A program made the translations under genes and the position numbers. From Dryomyza anilis (Eukaryota > Arthropoda > Insecta > Diptera > Dryomyzidae): DNA of 64,000 nucleotides. The notes beneath the pieces are model-generated. The model did no database searches. It had not been told where the DNA came from and saw only the letters and a list, made by a program, of their open reading frames with translations. Location: the NCBI GenBank assembly GCA_951804985.1, contig OX638132.1, positions 91,082,696 through 91,146,695 of the forward strand, given 5' to 3'. Positions 21,501-43,653 of the stretch are shown one piece after another (position 1 is the stretch's first letter; each line of letters opens with the position of its first letter).

Positions 21501-24084
21501 ATGTATGGAACTTACGCAATAATATGTCGCAATGCTGTGATATATAAGTCATACATTCTAATAATGGAATATAAATTTTGTTCCAAAGGGGTGGCTTAGA
21601 ACATGTGTGGGACAATGCAATAATATGTCACAATGCTGTGATATATAAGTCATACATTCCGATAATGGAACATATACGATAATGGGCGGAGCTAACTTTG
21701 TTGTTATGAAGTGGTAAAATAGTGGCAAATTAAAAAATGTATTATGTTCCATATATGTGGCAAGTATAGAATGAAGAATCTAATAAGAACATATATATAT
21801 ATATATATATATATAATGTAACTAATTAACTTTAAAATTTAATAAATGGATATTATTACACACGACATATTTATAACATCCACTACATATGTTTATGGAA
21901 AGTTGTGTTGCAAAAATATACATCCGCAAAAGCACAATTTAAAAAATAAAAAAAATCATAATTTTAATAAATTTTCACAAATTGCATTTTTAGAAGGGGT
22001 AGATTGTAAGCTTAAACCCGAAAACTTGAACCGTTTGTTAAATTAGAGTTGTAGTTTGTCGAAAACTCTGTTCGTAAAGACTTCTTGTATTACGCTATTC
22101 ATATTTTTTATTACAGGACAAACATTCACGTTAATGGCACTGCGTAGAATCTTTATTATTTTTAATCTACACATAAATTACAGTTCAATTTAAAATTACA
22201 GTTCAAGCTCCAAATAGGTTAAAGCGAAACTTTAATGGATCAAATTTTGTGGCAACTAAGCCTCGCCCCGGGGCTTTTTCGCTCGCAATTGGGTGGCAAA
22301 TAAGTACATTTCGCATGATTTAGAACAAACACTTTAATGGCAACTGTGTGGCTACCACTTAAGTTGCCACAAAGTGGTTACTTGGGTAACGGGTTTTTCA
22401 ATAAGAGCGCTACAAAAGTTTTTTTCAAAACGACGCCATATTTCTTGCCGCTCTTTTGACATTTCTCTTCAGTAAGGTTTGCCATTTCATGATGAAAAGA
22501 TATACGAGCCAACAACGAGTGGAAATTATTAAAATTTCTTTCCATCATGAAATGGCAAACCTTACTGAAGAGAAATGTCAAAAGAGCGACAAGAAATATG
22601 GCGTCGTTTGCTGTTCCTGTCGCTCTACTTTTGCAGCGTCCCTGTTGAAAAACCCTTTATTTGCTGCATTGACGTACAAATATTCTTATTAGCGAACGCA
22701 ATTACTTATATAATAAAGAATAGCAAATTTGTTCTTTAAATTATTGAATTTCATTGTAGAATTCATTAATGAACGCAATAAATATCGGTTGCTATATTTA
22801 CGTCGATTATATTTTTCTGTGTAGAATGTTATAATACTCCGCGACGCACAAGTTTATTAATCAAAAATTTTGATTAATTGATTAATCAATGTTTTGATTA
22901 ATCGAAAATTAATTAAACAGCAATTGATTAATCAAACAGTTTGATTAATCGATTAAACTCACATCCCTAATATATCGGTATCTGTTTCCAACCGTGGTAA
23001 TACCAACATTACATTCTTGTTCGTAGGGCATCAAAACATCGATATTGCCGGTGCATATGTTCGATGGTCAAAAGTCCTGTGTTTTTGGCTGTTGTGTGTT
23101 TGTCATAAATTTTGTTGAAACGAAAAGTAGAATAATAAATATATTTCTAAATTTAAATTATGAGAGAGAGATCGGCTATATGTATCTAATTTTTGTGGGT
23201 CTACAAAGAAGTCTATGTGCAAGTGTCAAATGGAAATTCTCTGCGAAATTTGAGTTTTCTTCATTCAGTTTTATTTTCAAATTTAAATTATATGTTTTAT
23301 TTTTTATTTTGAAATATTATTTGTTGCTGCGCGCGCGATGAATATGTATAATAAGAAATCTTTATTTTTTTTTTCTTCATTTTGAACAGGCACTTCGACG
23401 TGAAGGTGTCGTATATTTGATGCGTAACCGCGGGTGTGTTTTAAGGGGTATTTTATGTTTCAGTCACTCATTCATTCACTTACTCACTCAGTCTGTCACA
23501 TACGCCGTTGTGGTGTAGCGAGCATTTAAATATTTTTTTTATTAAAAACTTTTTAATTTTTTTGCCGCACACAAATTGCATAATCTGCGTGTTGTGCGGC
23601 AAATATTGCTGGCGACGTTTCGCAGGGTAGGCGTTGAATGTTGGATTTTATTTTTTAGATACTTGGAAGTTATATAAGTTTTAAATTTTATTTTCTTTGC
23701 ACCATTTAGAATATTTTTCAATTCACTGAAAATTATCGTTTTTATTTTTTTTTGTTGTAAATGATTCATTTGGTTTTTGATAAATTTGAGTTTTTTATTT
23801 ATGGCTTTATTTTCTGCATTTTAGAGGTTTTTCTTTTGAATGTGTGTGGGCGTTAGCTGGAACATTTTTCAAGGACACGCACACTGGCAGCAACAGTTTC
23901 GAATTTAAAAATATAAATTTTCTCAATTTAATATTTTTATATTTAGAATTTTGATTATTATTTTTCATATATTGAGTTTTTTAAAGTTTCACTTTTTATT
24001 TTTGAAGAGTTTTTAACACATACCATTACAGGAAACGGCGAATAACGTTAGTCCTAGCAGGACCCATAATGTTAAACGCCCCAT
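9559..24084 (-). CDS. SRL: sarcalumenin-like protein with Asp-rich Ca-binding repeats and EHD/dynamin GTPase region
   Basis: Seven exons: 24084-24024, 16542-16435, 15446-13888, 13818-13497, 13439-13267, 10968-10513 and 10002-9559; 3123 coding bases, 1040 residues, all junctions GT-AG and in phase. Exon 1 encodes a signal peptide (MGRLTLWVLLGLTLFAVS). Exon 3 encodes an acidic run and 25 copies of a 13-residue repeat of the type DIDGDGIPNDQDD: 21 at residues ~152-424 and four at ~506-557. Exons 4-7 encode the EHD-like GTPase region: P-loop GPWSGGKSS (~658-666), EIPG in place of DxPG (~746-749), NKAD (~811-814), then a helical C-terminus. Vertebrate sarcalumenin is a luminal SR calcium-buffering glycoprotein; the fly relative (CG9297, from memory) has the same layout. 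No KDEL-type tail is present. A KRAKR site lies between the repeat blocks. Intron 1 (7.5 kb) and intron 5 (2.3 kb) carry transposons and repeats. Confidence 0.93.
10080..10420. repeat. ~21-bp tandem repeat (ACAAAAGCTTTTAAGCTTTTT) in sarcalumenin intron 6
   Basis: About 15 imperfect copies of a unit of the form ACAAAAGCTTTTAAGCTTT, rich in AAGCTT, fill most of the intron between exons 6 and 7. Low complexity and no coding role. Confidence 0.8.
11020..11780. other. sarcalumenin intron 5, AT-rich part
   Basis: No coding region is seen. An element end TTTTCTGTGTA occurs at about 11577, next to GATATCG-rich words resembling the CCCAGT MITE family; too degraded to delimit. Confidence 0.3.
11790..12340. 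repeat. direct and inverted repeat cluster in sarcalumenin intron 5
   Basis: A ~150-base block (GGAACGGGCAGAAAAC, CAAACTCCG, CTTTGTCTGTTT, AACTGCCTCGAC) occurs directly repeated at about 11938-12093 and 12189-12335. Another block (TTTTTCTGGAATA ... GAAGTGTATAGCA, 11840-11925) recurs inverted at about 12085-12165. This is probably a rearranged foldback-type element. The short open frames here are products of the repeats. Confidence 0.65.
12341..13266. other. sarcalumenin intron 5, remainder
   Basis: No gene or clear element. A GAACGAAGAACGAAGAACGA microrepeat lies near 12902-12921 and a GC-richer stretch near 12420-12490. Confidence 0.35.
13945..14100 (-). repeat. 39-bp coding repeat, second block (four units)
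   Basis: Four in-frame 39-bp units of sarcalumenin exon 3, each encoding 13 residues of the DxDGDGxPxxxD type (residues ~506-557). Confidence 0.9.
14344..15162 (-). repeat. 39-bp coding repeat, first block (21 units)
   Basis: Twenty-one in-frame 39-bp units encoding 13-residue Asp-rich repeats (residues ~152-424). The pattern DxDxDGxxxxxxD resembles thrombospondin type 3 calcium-binding repeats. The strong periodicity creates long false open frames on the other frames and strand. Confidence 0.92.
15450..16434. other. sarcalumenin intron 2
   Basis: AT-rich intron sequence; no element or coding region recognised. Confidence 0.4.
16600..17525. other. sarcalumenin intron 1, proximal part
   Basis: AT-rich, with a T run at about 16644-16665. 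A small inverted repeat is visible near 17375-17420 (TTATTCCAATATTTG and CAAATATTGGAATAA-like words). No gene. Confidence 0.35.
17526..18256 (-). mobile_element. DINE/Helentron-like element, copy H1
   Basis: On the minus strand it begins TATACCCTACACTAAGAGTG, carries AGTATATATATTCTTGATCA and a (GTCT)n microsatellite (plus strand GACA repeats at 18057-18120), and ends with a hairpin (ATAGTCGG/CCGACTAT, 17602-17623) followed by CCCAACTGGTTT. This arrangement, especially TATACCCT..., TATATATTCTTGATCA and the GTCCGTCTGTC tract, matches my memory of Drosophila DINE-1/INE-1 elements. A near-identical copy in the other orientation lies at 45648-46425. Confidence 0.8.
18386..19657 (-). mobile_element. 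Tc1/mariner element, DD41D type, full length but defective
   Basis: A 1272-bp element flanked by TA on both sides. Terminal inverted repeats: CAGGGTTTTTCAA at the left, and AAGGGGTTTTCAA when the right end is read inward, followed by GCTACAAAA words at both ends. It carries a decayed transposase on the minus strand. Three short snap-back derivatives occur at 22390, 44513 and 61127, and an internal fragment at 39667. Confidence 0.88.
18430..19549 (-). pseudogene. mariner (DD41D) transposase, frameshifted
   Basis: The reading frame starts at MERYTSQQRVEI, with helix-turn-helix DNA-binding segments (RPSRSTIERLVEKFE, LTRRSQTLGISVTSLWRIL), then passes through several frames. Catalytic landmarks: the first block reads IIFTYEAHF, whereas the other copy at 39690 has IIFSDEAHY, so the first catalytic Asp is lost here. 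The second is WFQQDGATSHTA and the third LTPLDYFLWG. Forty-one residues separate the second and third Asp, the spacing of the DD41D (rosa-like) mariners. The changed Asp and the frameshifts mean it cannot make an active enzyme. Homology to the family is clear; the subgroup call depends on counting the spacing. Confidence 0.85.
19965..20107. repeat. short tandem repeat with GAGGTTG/CAACCTC palindromes
   Basis: Three to four ~40-bp units of the type AGGAGGTTGGCACAACCTCA followed by TGCTTGCT. Each contains a short inverted repeat. In sarcalumenin intron 1. Confidence 0.7.
20646..20870. mobile_element. 225-bp MITE with CTACACCCAGAAAAAAA ends
   Basis: Left end CTACACCCAGAAAAAAATAC and right end GCATTTTTTTCTGGGTGTAG are inverted copies. 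No coding. A fragment with the same internal words (CCTATTGACCAATTTTAATGG) lies at about 20970-21050. Confidence 0.8.
21376..22389. mobile_element. ~1-kb element with TTACCCAAG inverted termini
   Basis: It starts TTACCCAAGCAACTACGG and ends GTGGTTACTTGGGTAA, imperfect inverted copies. Internally it has a ~105-bp direct repeat (TGCTGTGATATATAAGTCAT twice, near 21530 and 21635) and an (AT)n run at 21790-21814. No coding region. It sits inside a hairpin MITE. Confidence 0.75.
22390..22657. mobile_element. mariner-derived snap-back MITE, copy 1
   Basis: It has the terminus of the DD41D mariner (GGGTTTTTCAATAAGAGCGC) and two inverted copies of the mariner 5' region including the first codons of the transposase (MMKRYTSQQRVEI readable at 22490). 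It ends TTGAAAAACCCTT and is flanked by TA. Confidence 0.85.
22855..22970. repeat. GATTAATC palindromic cluster
   Basis: Several direct and inverted copies of TTGATTAATCGATTAA-type words. Possibly the core of a small element; boundaries are unclear. Confidence 0.5.
22971..24023. other. sarcalumenin intron 1, distal part
   Basis: AT-rich intron between the nested transposons and the signal-peptide exon. No supported exon; short open frames here lack codon bias. Confidence 0.35.
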
Positions 24085-25200
24085 ACCGCCGCAAGCTCCG
24101 TTTTCTTCAATAGAAAAAACCTATGTATGCGTGTATTTGCTTATGTGTGTGTGTGTTAGTAATTATTCCACTGCATAAATTTAACAATTTATGCGCTAAA
24201 GTGTTAATATTAAAAAAATAATAATTTAAACTCTCGTATGCTGCATCAATAGAAAAATAAAAATTAAATTTTGTTTGCAAAATACACTATACAAATTAAA
24301 CGAAAATTAAATAATAATAGGAAAAATAACGAAAACACTGAAAAAAAAACTAAAACTCGTTGCACGTCGTATCGTTGTTGCCGCGTTACCGTCGTTAAAT
24401 CGTCGTTAAATTCGCGTTAAATATATTTTATAAATTTTTTCGTATATTTTTCTCGTTTATTTGGCTCGTTTATTTTTCTCGTATTTTATTTATATAAAAT
24501 TCTCGTTTAATTAAATCTCAATGATCGTGCTTGGGTAATCCTTTGTGTCCCTGCAACGATCGTTGATTAAGTTTTTGAAATCATCGAAATCGTTAAATTT
24601 ATTTATTTTTTCAAAATATATTCCAATAATATATTATATAGTATATATTCTTTTAATAAATAATTCTGCACGATTTGAAATTAGTAGCAGTAGCAGCAGC
24701 AACAGTACGCGTACGTTTATACGAGTCGATCTCTCCCGGTCCAAAACCAATTCGTAACACAACCAGGAGATCCAACAAATTTACCTTGTGACCGCGAAAA
24801 TTTTTTGATTTTTCATACCAAGCGAAAAGAATAAATTTTCATAGTTGAAAGATGATTTCGTTTTTGGCTCGATGTTCAAATTTGAGTGAGTTTTTTTTTT
24901 CCCTGGTTGTTGTTGTGATTTCGGTTTGAGAGTTTTTCACTCGAAATACTGTGTTGCGTTTTGTGGCTAAACACAGAATATTTGTTGTTGTTATTTGGTG
25001 GGATACGTTGTCATTTAGTCATTTGATTTAAGACACCAGAGAATTTAGGTGGTTGGTATAGAAGAATTTCGCAATCCATGCTGGTCGATGTTCCATGAAT
25101 ATTCAAGAAACCAAAAAATATTGTTGGATTATTATTTTAGTACTAGCACGGATTAGTACTTCACAGCAGAAGTACGGGTTAAAAATTAAATAAAAAACAA
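24085..25200. other. sarcalumenin 5' UTR and promoter region
   Basis: Upstream of the signal-peptide exon on the minus strand. GTCGTTAAATCG-type words repeat at 24390-24420 and an AGCAGCAGC-like stretch lies near 24680-24705. The transcription start is not identifiable. Confidence 0.35.
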
Positions 25201-25209
25201 AACTAATGG

Positions 25210-25830
25210 TCTCCCAACAGTACTTTTTAAACAATTCTTCCCGGAATATTCTTTCTAACATAATTCATTCTCGAAAATTGTTCCCAGAGACAATTCTTTC
25301 TCAGACAATTCTTCCATGTATAATTTTTATTAAGTATTCATTTCTTACCGAGACAATTCATTTCCCGACAATTCTTATCCTGACAAGTGCTTCAGGTCCC
25401 TGCTAGTACTCCCACAAAGTTCGGACATTTTTTCTAATCGAGTTATAAATGTAGTAATCAAAAAAGTAATACTCTCTCAACAGAATTTTTCCGAACAATT
25501 CTACCCGTACTATTCTTCCCCTGACAATTCTTTCTCGAGAGAATTTTTCCCAGAGACAATTATCTCTGATACAATTCTTTCACGTATAATTTTACCAAGT
25601 AACCACTTCTTACCGAGAAAATTCATTCTTCAACAATTCTTTCTTTGACAATTTCGTGGGAGTATTTATTAAGAACTAGAACTCTCAACACCATTTTTCC
25701 TTTTTTTACAGAGATAATTATTCCGAAAGGCAATTCTTTCTTGGACAATTCTCCCAAGTATAATTATTCCCCATGATTTTAAGCAGAAACCAAACTTTAT
25801 CGAGACAATTCATTCTCGGCCGTCGAAGGT
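25210..25830. repeat. ~240-bp degenerate direct repeats rich in GACAATTCTTTC
   Basis: Blocks at about 25210-25410, 25470-25670 and 25690-25830 share the same order of words (CAATTCTTCCC, CCCAGAGACAATT, ATAATTTTTA, TACCGAGACAATTCATT). Each is internally built from ACAATTCTTTC-like short repeats. No coding role. Confidence 0.6.
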
Positions 25831-26264
25831 GTTTAATATTTCTATCTCTAATAAAAATTGAAATATATTAATATCTCTATTTTTTCCTACAGTAAAAGTT
25901 GCAAAAATTCTTGACACAGATAACACAGATTTAGAAAATAGCGTCAGTTTTATCAAAGTGACTCTAGTTTTTCGAAAGTTAAAAACGGTGAAAAACTATG
26001 TCCTAAATTGGTCTGAGCCAAAATTTCATTGAAGCCAATGATGGTTCCAATCCCATGTTCGAATTTGTGTAGACTGGCAATATTATCGAAACAACAATAT
26101 TATTAATTTAATCATATTCAATGCCATAATTAAAAAATACAACTAATAACATGAATGCAGGACGCTCCTATTTATGCAAAGCACATTATTGATCGAGGAA
26201 AGGTTATAGGTAAAGGAGGGAGGTAGAGTTATAGTAGAGATAGTGTGGTAAGGAGAAGAGATAG
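25831..26264. other. intergenic, nothing recognised
   Basis: AT-rich with no gene or element seen; it leads into the minisatellite. Confidence 0.4.
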
Positions 26265-26868
26265 AGTGGAGGTAGAGTAGAGATAGAGTAGAGATAGAGT
26301 AGAGATAGAGTAGAGATAGAGTAGAGATAGAGTAGAGATATAGTAGAGATAGAGTAGAGATAGAGTAGAGATAGAGTAGAGATAGAGTAGAGATAGAGTA
26401 GAGATAGAGTAGAGATAGAGTAGAGATAGAGTAGAGATAGAGTAGAGATAGAGTAGAGATAGAGTAGAGATAGAGTAGAGATAGAGTAGAGATAGAGTAG
26501 ATATAGAGTAGAGATAGAGTAGAGATAGAGTAGAGATAGAGTAGAGATAGAGTAGAGATAGAGTAGAGATAGAGTAGAGATAGAGTAGAGATAGAGTAGA
26601 GATAGAGTAGAGATAGAGTAGAGATAGAGTAGAGATAGAGTAGAGATAGAGTAGAGATAGAGTAGAGATAGAGTAGAGATAGAGTAGAGATAGAGTAGAG
26701 ATAGAGTAGAGATAGAGTAGAGATAGAGTAGAGATAGAGTAGAGATAGAGTAGAGATAGAGTAGAGATAGAGTAGAAATAGAGTAGAGATAGAGTAGAGA
26801 TAGAGATAGAGTAGAGATAGAGTAGAGATAGAGTAGAGATAGAGTAGAGAAAGAGTAGAGATAGAGTA
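26265..26868. repeat. 11-bp minisatellite (AGAGTAGAGAT)n
   Basis: About 55 nearly perfect copies of an 11-bp purine-rich unit. Since 33 bases is three units, all frames stay open and give false LYLYSISTLSL-type proteins on the minus strand. A few unit variants occur at the edges and near 26495 and 26775. Confidence 0.95.
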
Positions 26869-26901
26869 GTGTCGGCCAATGTTTGCTTGAATTTGTCAAT
26901 A

Positions 26902-27150
26902 TCAAAAATGTCGGGAAAAACAGACGCAGGGAGATTGTTTCACATAACGTATCGTCCGACTGAAGAACAAATTATCTCTGTAATACTTATAAAACAGGCT
27001 GACACACTCGACGCGAAGGAACATAGAGTGCTGAAGAGAACTAATGGAGGATGGAATATTTTCATCCCCTATTAAATATATCGCACGTTGTTGTAATCGG
27101 TCCAGGAACTCCAATGAGGAAATTGAAGCCCCTGACAAAATGTGCGAGTT
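26902..27150 (-). pseudogene. non-LTR retrotransposon fragment, end of reverse transcriptase ORF
   Basis: Minus-strand reading gives SSLEFLDRLQQRAIYLIGDE, then SLFYKYYRDN, the familiar C-terminal motif of jockey-type LINE proteins (LDRVQRRAIRLI ... LFYKYYHG). It is cut on one side by a MITE at 27178 and on the other runs into the minisatellite. Only this fragment remains. Confidence 0.75.
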
Positions 27151-27177
27151 GTATTACAATTTAAGTCGAATATAGGT

Positions 27178-27736
27178 ACCCAGTCTGCCATGTCTCGTAG
27201 CCATGTCTCGTAAAAATTGATCTCTTTGCATTATCGACTATATTTTTTTAAATTTCTCGTACATTCAATTTCTTTGACAATAAACGAAATTTAAATATCT
27301 ATCGAAATCGTAATGCTTTTCGAAGCAATCTCTAACTTTAATATTTTTTTTTGTACGATATCGTTCCGATTTCTTGTACCGAAAAAAAGCTTCGTCATAA
27401 TGTTTCGATATCTACCTACCAGTAGGTACTATAACGCTTGATATCGCGACGAACAAGTGTCCGATATCGTATATAAATTGAGAAGCTCATTTCCAAAATG
27501 TTCAATATGAAACGAAGATAGGTTTAGTAAAATATGAATTACTCTACTTAATAGTAGAATCAAATTGAAACAAAAGTGTTTTCCACTTCTAATATTTTCG
27601 TTTTTCGTTCTGTATATTTACTTTTTTAAAATAATCATTTGTGGGCCATATATTTTATATTTAAGTGGATATCACGTTATGGAAATGAGCTAATCATTCT
27701 TCTCACATTGATCTCGTAACGAATGGCATACTGGGT
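27178..27736. mobile_element. CCCAGT-family MITE, copy 2, with a nested insertion
   Basis: It starts ACCCAGTCTGCCATGTCTCG and ends GAATGGCATACTGGGT, imperfect inverted ends, with internal GATATCG-rich sequence shared with 46584-46969. It is longer than that copy because another MITE occupies 27484-27691. Confidence 0.75.
27484..27691. mobile_element. small MITE with AGCTCATTTCCAAAA ends, nested
   Basis: Left end AGCTCATTTCCAAAATG and right end CACGTTATGGAAATGAGCT are inverted copies. A related element lies at 45361-45551. Confidence 0.7.
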
Positions 27737-29279
27737 AGTGTAGACAGTACTTTGGTCAGCAGGAGTGAAATATATTTTACACCATTTTAGACAACCGGGG
27801 CACTTGACCGCGTCTTTCGATACATCAAATATATGATCGATGGAGGGGTGAATCGTTACGTTTTTCCTAAATTCATAATAGCTGCTACCCATACACTGAG
27901 ATTCTCCTGTTTCTATAATATCAGTTGTCTGGAGAACTTTTTCTATATTGCATTTTCACGGGCCACATAGTCCATCGATTTCTATAAATATGACCTAAAA
28001 CACAACGCCAGCAACAGCAACAGACAAATGTTGCTGTTGACAGTACAAGCAGTTCGTAATTTAATTTTAGACATTTTCTCTCTCTCTCACAAACATAGAC
28101 AGATTATAAAGATGTTGCTCATTTGCTGTAGAGCAGCACTCGCCAATTTTCACTCCACTCAATTTTGAGTTTTATGTGATGATTGCTGTTTGCCGCTGTT
28201 GCTACTGTTGTTGTTGCTGCTGTTGTTGTTGCTATTGTTGCCTACGTAGGACCGCGCAGCAATAATAAATAATTCAAATAAAATAAAGCAAATTTTATAA
28301 ATACAACAGCAACTCAGACAATTTGCCAAAATAAATATATAAAAAGTACAAAAAAATATAAATTTGTTTGTTGCTACTACTACTACTATTCATTTAGCGA
28401 AACATTTACGAATGTTGCAAATTATTTTTTTTTTTTTTTCGATTCAATTGCAGCTAGCCAAGCAACAACAGCTGTTGCTGTTACCATCAAATAAATGATT
28501 TGCATACAATGTGCAATTTATTAGCTGGCGATTTTATCAAAATATCAAATGAAAAATGTCGTTAAATTGATGTCATTCCCTAAGAATTTGATGCTAATAA
28601 TTAGGGCTCGTATTTTGAGGGCCTAAAAATATGTTTAATATTTAATGGTTATATTGATAATGATCCTAAAATGAAAAAAAAAACTTTAAAAATGGCCTAA
28701 AAATTGTTTATTAAAAAATAACCAACATTTAAATAATTTGTTTTATTTTCCATAACGAAGAAAGTAAATGAACAACGATTTTCAGCCAGTTTATTCTTAT
28801 ATATTAATGTTTTTGAATTTCATATAAATACAGAATGTAGTAATATGAAATACATATGTAGTAATATTTTTACATTTTTCTTGAAATTAAATGAATAAAA
28901 ACAATATGATTTAAGAGAATCTGAATCTGAAAAGAGTTCTGAATTTTAAATAAATGCAGAATGTAGTAAAATTAAAACAGATGTAGTAATTTATCATATC
29001 AAGGCGTATAAATAAAGACAAAATGTAGTTATTTTAATACAATTCCATTCAATTTTTGTTTAGAAATGCAATAGGAAACCAATGTTTAAAAAATGCATTT
29101 GCATTAAATCACGTAAATCAAATAGATCTGTATTTATTTTATATTAAAGAACTTTTTTTTATTTCTTTTCAATATAGTATTTTTCTCTGTGTACATAGAA
29201 AACTTAAAAGGTTTATCAGAAATATATTATTTTTGCTGTTTTACCATAAAGTAAAGAGGGTTATTTAAAAGTTCAACTC
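27737..29279. other. intergenic between Cht5 and sarcalumenin
   Basis: No supported gene. A TTGCTGTTG/CAACAGCAA-rich microsatellite stretch lies at about 28010-28040 and 28185-28245, and a T run at about 28427-28439. Confidence 0.4.
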
Positions 29280-29530
29280 GTCCGATAAAAGTACTATATT
29301 TTTTGCTAATGAGCGGAACATAGGCCAAAGTCAACCGATCACGCCAAATTTCAATAACATACACTAGAGGAATACTATTAATCTAAGTTCTGAGTTCCAT
29401 TGATCTAGCTCTTTTTGTTATCCTGTAATCGTGATTTCAATAGACATACGGACCTACAAACACCTTAAGGTGATGCTGATCAATTTAAATAACTAAATAT
29501 TCTCTTTTACTTTGTGTAGAGTAAAAAAAA
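29280..29530 (-). mobile_element. degraded DINE/Helentron-like fragment
   Basis: Shares words with H1/H2 in the same order: ATCTAAGTT, a CATTGATCTAGCTCTT-like word, ATTTCAATAGACA, GCTGATCA and a final TTTACTTTGTGTAGAGTA. Highly diverged. Confidence 0.5.
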
Positions 29531-30872
29531 AAAAATAAAATATTTACAAATCGTTAAAATTCAATAAAACGGATTTTCTTGACAAACATTTAAATTTCCA
29601 TCTAAACTGAATGTCAGATTCTACTGAAATTAAATACTGTTCTTACCAATTTTAAACATTTCATTTAAAACGTGTTGAAATTCTTATAGCACCACACTTT
29701 CCTCATATTATTATTATTAGAATATTTTATGATATGTAGACTTCTTAAAAATAATTTCTTTAGTTATGGTCTGTTGCGATTCCGTGACAATTATCAATAA
29801 TATTTATGTTATCAGAAAATCTCAGAAATTTATGTGTTTTTGCTACACAGGGATTTGTAAAGAATTTTGAAAATATAAAACTTAGCAATTTTAATACGCA
29901 TGAATGAAAGTATATTATGAGATATACTTAGGAATTTTTAAATATTTGTTTTCTCAAAATGCGTATTTCTAAAAATATAGAATTATATAAATTTCTAAAA
30001 TATTTAAATAGTATTTGTATGTTATTTTGTACTATTAAAATGCATTTAACTTTTGTGTTAACTATTAACTATACAAAAGCATTTGATACCCACTTCAAGA
30101 CATTCACTTTATTTCAAGTCATGTACTGTCGCAAACTCTATATTTGAAAATCAAATGAATCAAATGACAAAGCGCAAGTAGTGTCAAAACAAAACACAAA
30201 CAAGACGTAGTTGTAGTGAAAGCTCTTTAACGATGTGCAATAAAAATTCAACTACAGAAATGAACTGCTTATGACCCTGAGTACTCAGTGCATTTTATAC
30301 ATATTTTTTTTAACATTCTTGTTTTTAATGTTCCTCATCTCTCTCGTTACTCATTGTGCTCATTCACTGTACTTGTTGAATTTTCCGCGACAGTAGTGTC
30401 ATTTGGTTTTGCTTTTCAAAACATCGAATGTCTTAAAAAAAATGTCTTGACACCAATGAAACAAATACTGCAGTGAAGTCACTGAATAGACTTCACTATA
30501 GTGTAGACTGCCATTTGAAAATGCACTCTATACTGTAGAGTGCAGTAGTGCATAGGAAGAGATAAACACATTTGTGCAGATATTTAATATTTACTATATA
30601 AACATTATAATAAACAATTAAATAGATGTTTATAATTTTTAATAATTGTAGTAGAAAATAGATATTGCCTTCCAACGTTATTAAAACAAATAAATTTTAA
30701 ATAAATTGTATATTTTCTAAATATTAGATAAGTTCACAAATGTTATTTTATTCGTAAAAATAAATCCAAAAGGGGTTAGTTTTTATTTTTTCGAAATTAT
30801 AAAAAGTATATAGAGTGAGTACAAAATTTAAACTATTTTTTTTCAAATCATATTTAACTTAATCTACTCCAT
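29531..30872. other. Cht5 3' flank
   Basis: No gene. A minus-strand AATAAA (TTTATT at 30747-30752) lies about 120 bases past the Cht5 stop and is the likely polyadenylation signal. Confidence 0.5.
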
Positions 30873-42729
<11,857 letters not shown>

Positions 42730-42754
42730 ATTGTAACAACGCGCTTTCGTAGTC

Positions 42755-42791
42755 AAATGACGCTCGCCTCAGTGTGTTCACTGCTTTTATA
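42755..42791 (-). promoter_or_regulatory. Cht5 core promoter: TATA box and initiator
   Basis: On the minus strand TATAAAA lies at 42791-42785 and a TCATTTG initiator-like site at 42760-42754, about 31-33 bases downstream, which is the right spacing. The start codon follows about 30 bases later (42729), giving a very short leader. Confidence 0.6.
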
Positions 42792-43653
42792 TGAGCGACG
42801 ACGAATTCAAATTCTTTGGATATCGCATAAATGAGGCATCCGTCGCTAGATGCCACTTTAGTTACTTTAGGCGACTTCAACATTTACACATTTTATTCTT
42901 TTGTTCTTTTTTAAACCGATGCCTTCTTAAAATCACAACAACATTTCTTAATCATCATCAATTCAATTATAAATTTCTTTTATTTTTTATTATTCTGTTT
43001 CATTAGCTTCTTTTCGCAACTGCTACCATATCAAAGATTTTAATTCTTTGACACTTTATGAACTGCACAACTTTCATGGTTTCATTCTGCATAAATATTG
43101 CAATGGTTATGGTTTTTATGTTTTGTTTGTTTTACTTGAATGTGTAATGTGTTTGGAAATGGTTATCAGAACATCTTGGTGTTAAGAACAACCTGTTACG
43201 TGCCTCTTTTCTTCACTGAGTAGGTTGCATTTTATACCACAGACGCAGAAGCAACTAGTTTCTGGTTGTGCGAACCGGCTTCCTTCGCATCAGAGCCTGT
43301 TTAACATAATCAGAACCGATTTTTTTTTTTTTTTTTTTGTATAAAACGTTCTATAGATTATTGACATAACATTAATTAATATTGCTTCTGCAAAACACTA
43401 CAGAAAAAATATTAGTTATCGGTTTAATTAAGGACAAATAATATTGGTGACTTTTCCTAGCAAAAGATTTACCTAATTAAGGTGGTCCACTCTAAGGGAA
43501 ACAAATTAGTATTAGACTAACTACGACTGGTGACTGGTTCCTCGGAGATAGTTAACCGGTCCTAGTACGGTCTCTTTTATATAAAATCAACCGGAAACTT
43601 AAACATGATGGTATTTCTATGAAAGTGGGCATTACCACATCTTGCAGACCTAT
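42792..43653. other. Cht5 upstream region
   Basis: Probable regulatory region. A T run lies at about 43320-43338. No gene recognised. Confidence 0.35.

Larger units (their letters stand above)
21184..22824. mobile_element. hairpin MITE (AATCGACGTAAATATAGCAAC), split by two later insertions
   Basis: The left arm at 21184-21375 and right arm at 22658-22824 are the two halves of the element found intact at 43654-43922; the arms are inverted copies and end in an (A)CAGAAAA-type terminus. The middle is occupied by an element with TTACCCAAG ends and by a mariner-derived MITE. Confidence 0.75.

Noticed and set aside
26204..26905. Minus-strand 216-233 residue frames with LYLYSISTL repeats
   Set aside because: Produced by the 11-bp minisatellite, whose three-unit length keeps all frames open.
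27677..27892. Minus-strand 71-residue frame with two CxxC-like cysteines
   Set aside because: It overlaps the end of a MITE and has no start context or partner exon; not supportable as a gene.
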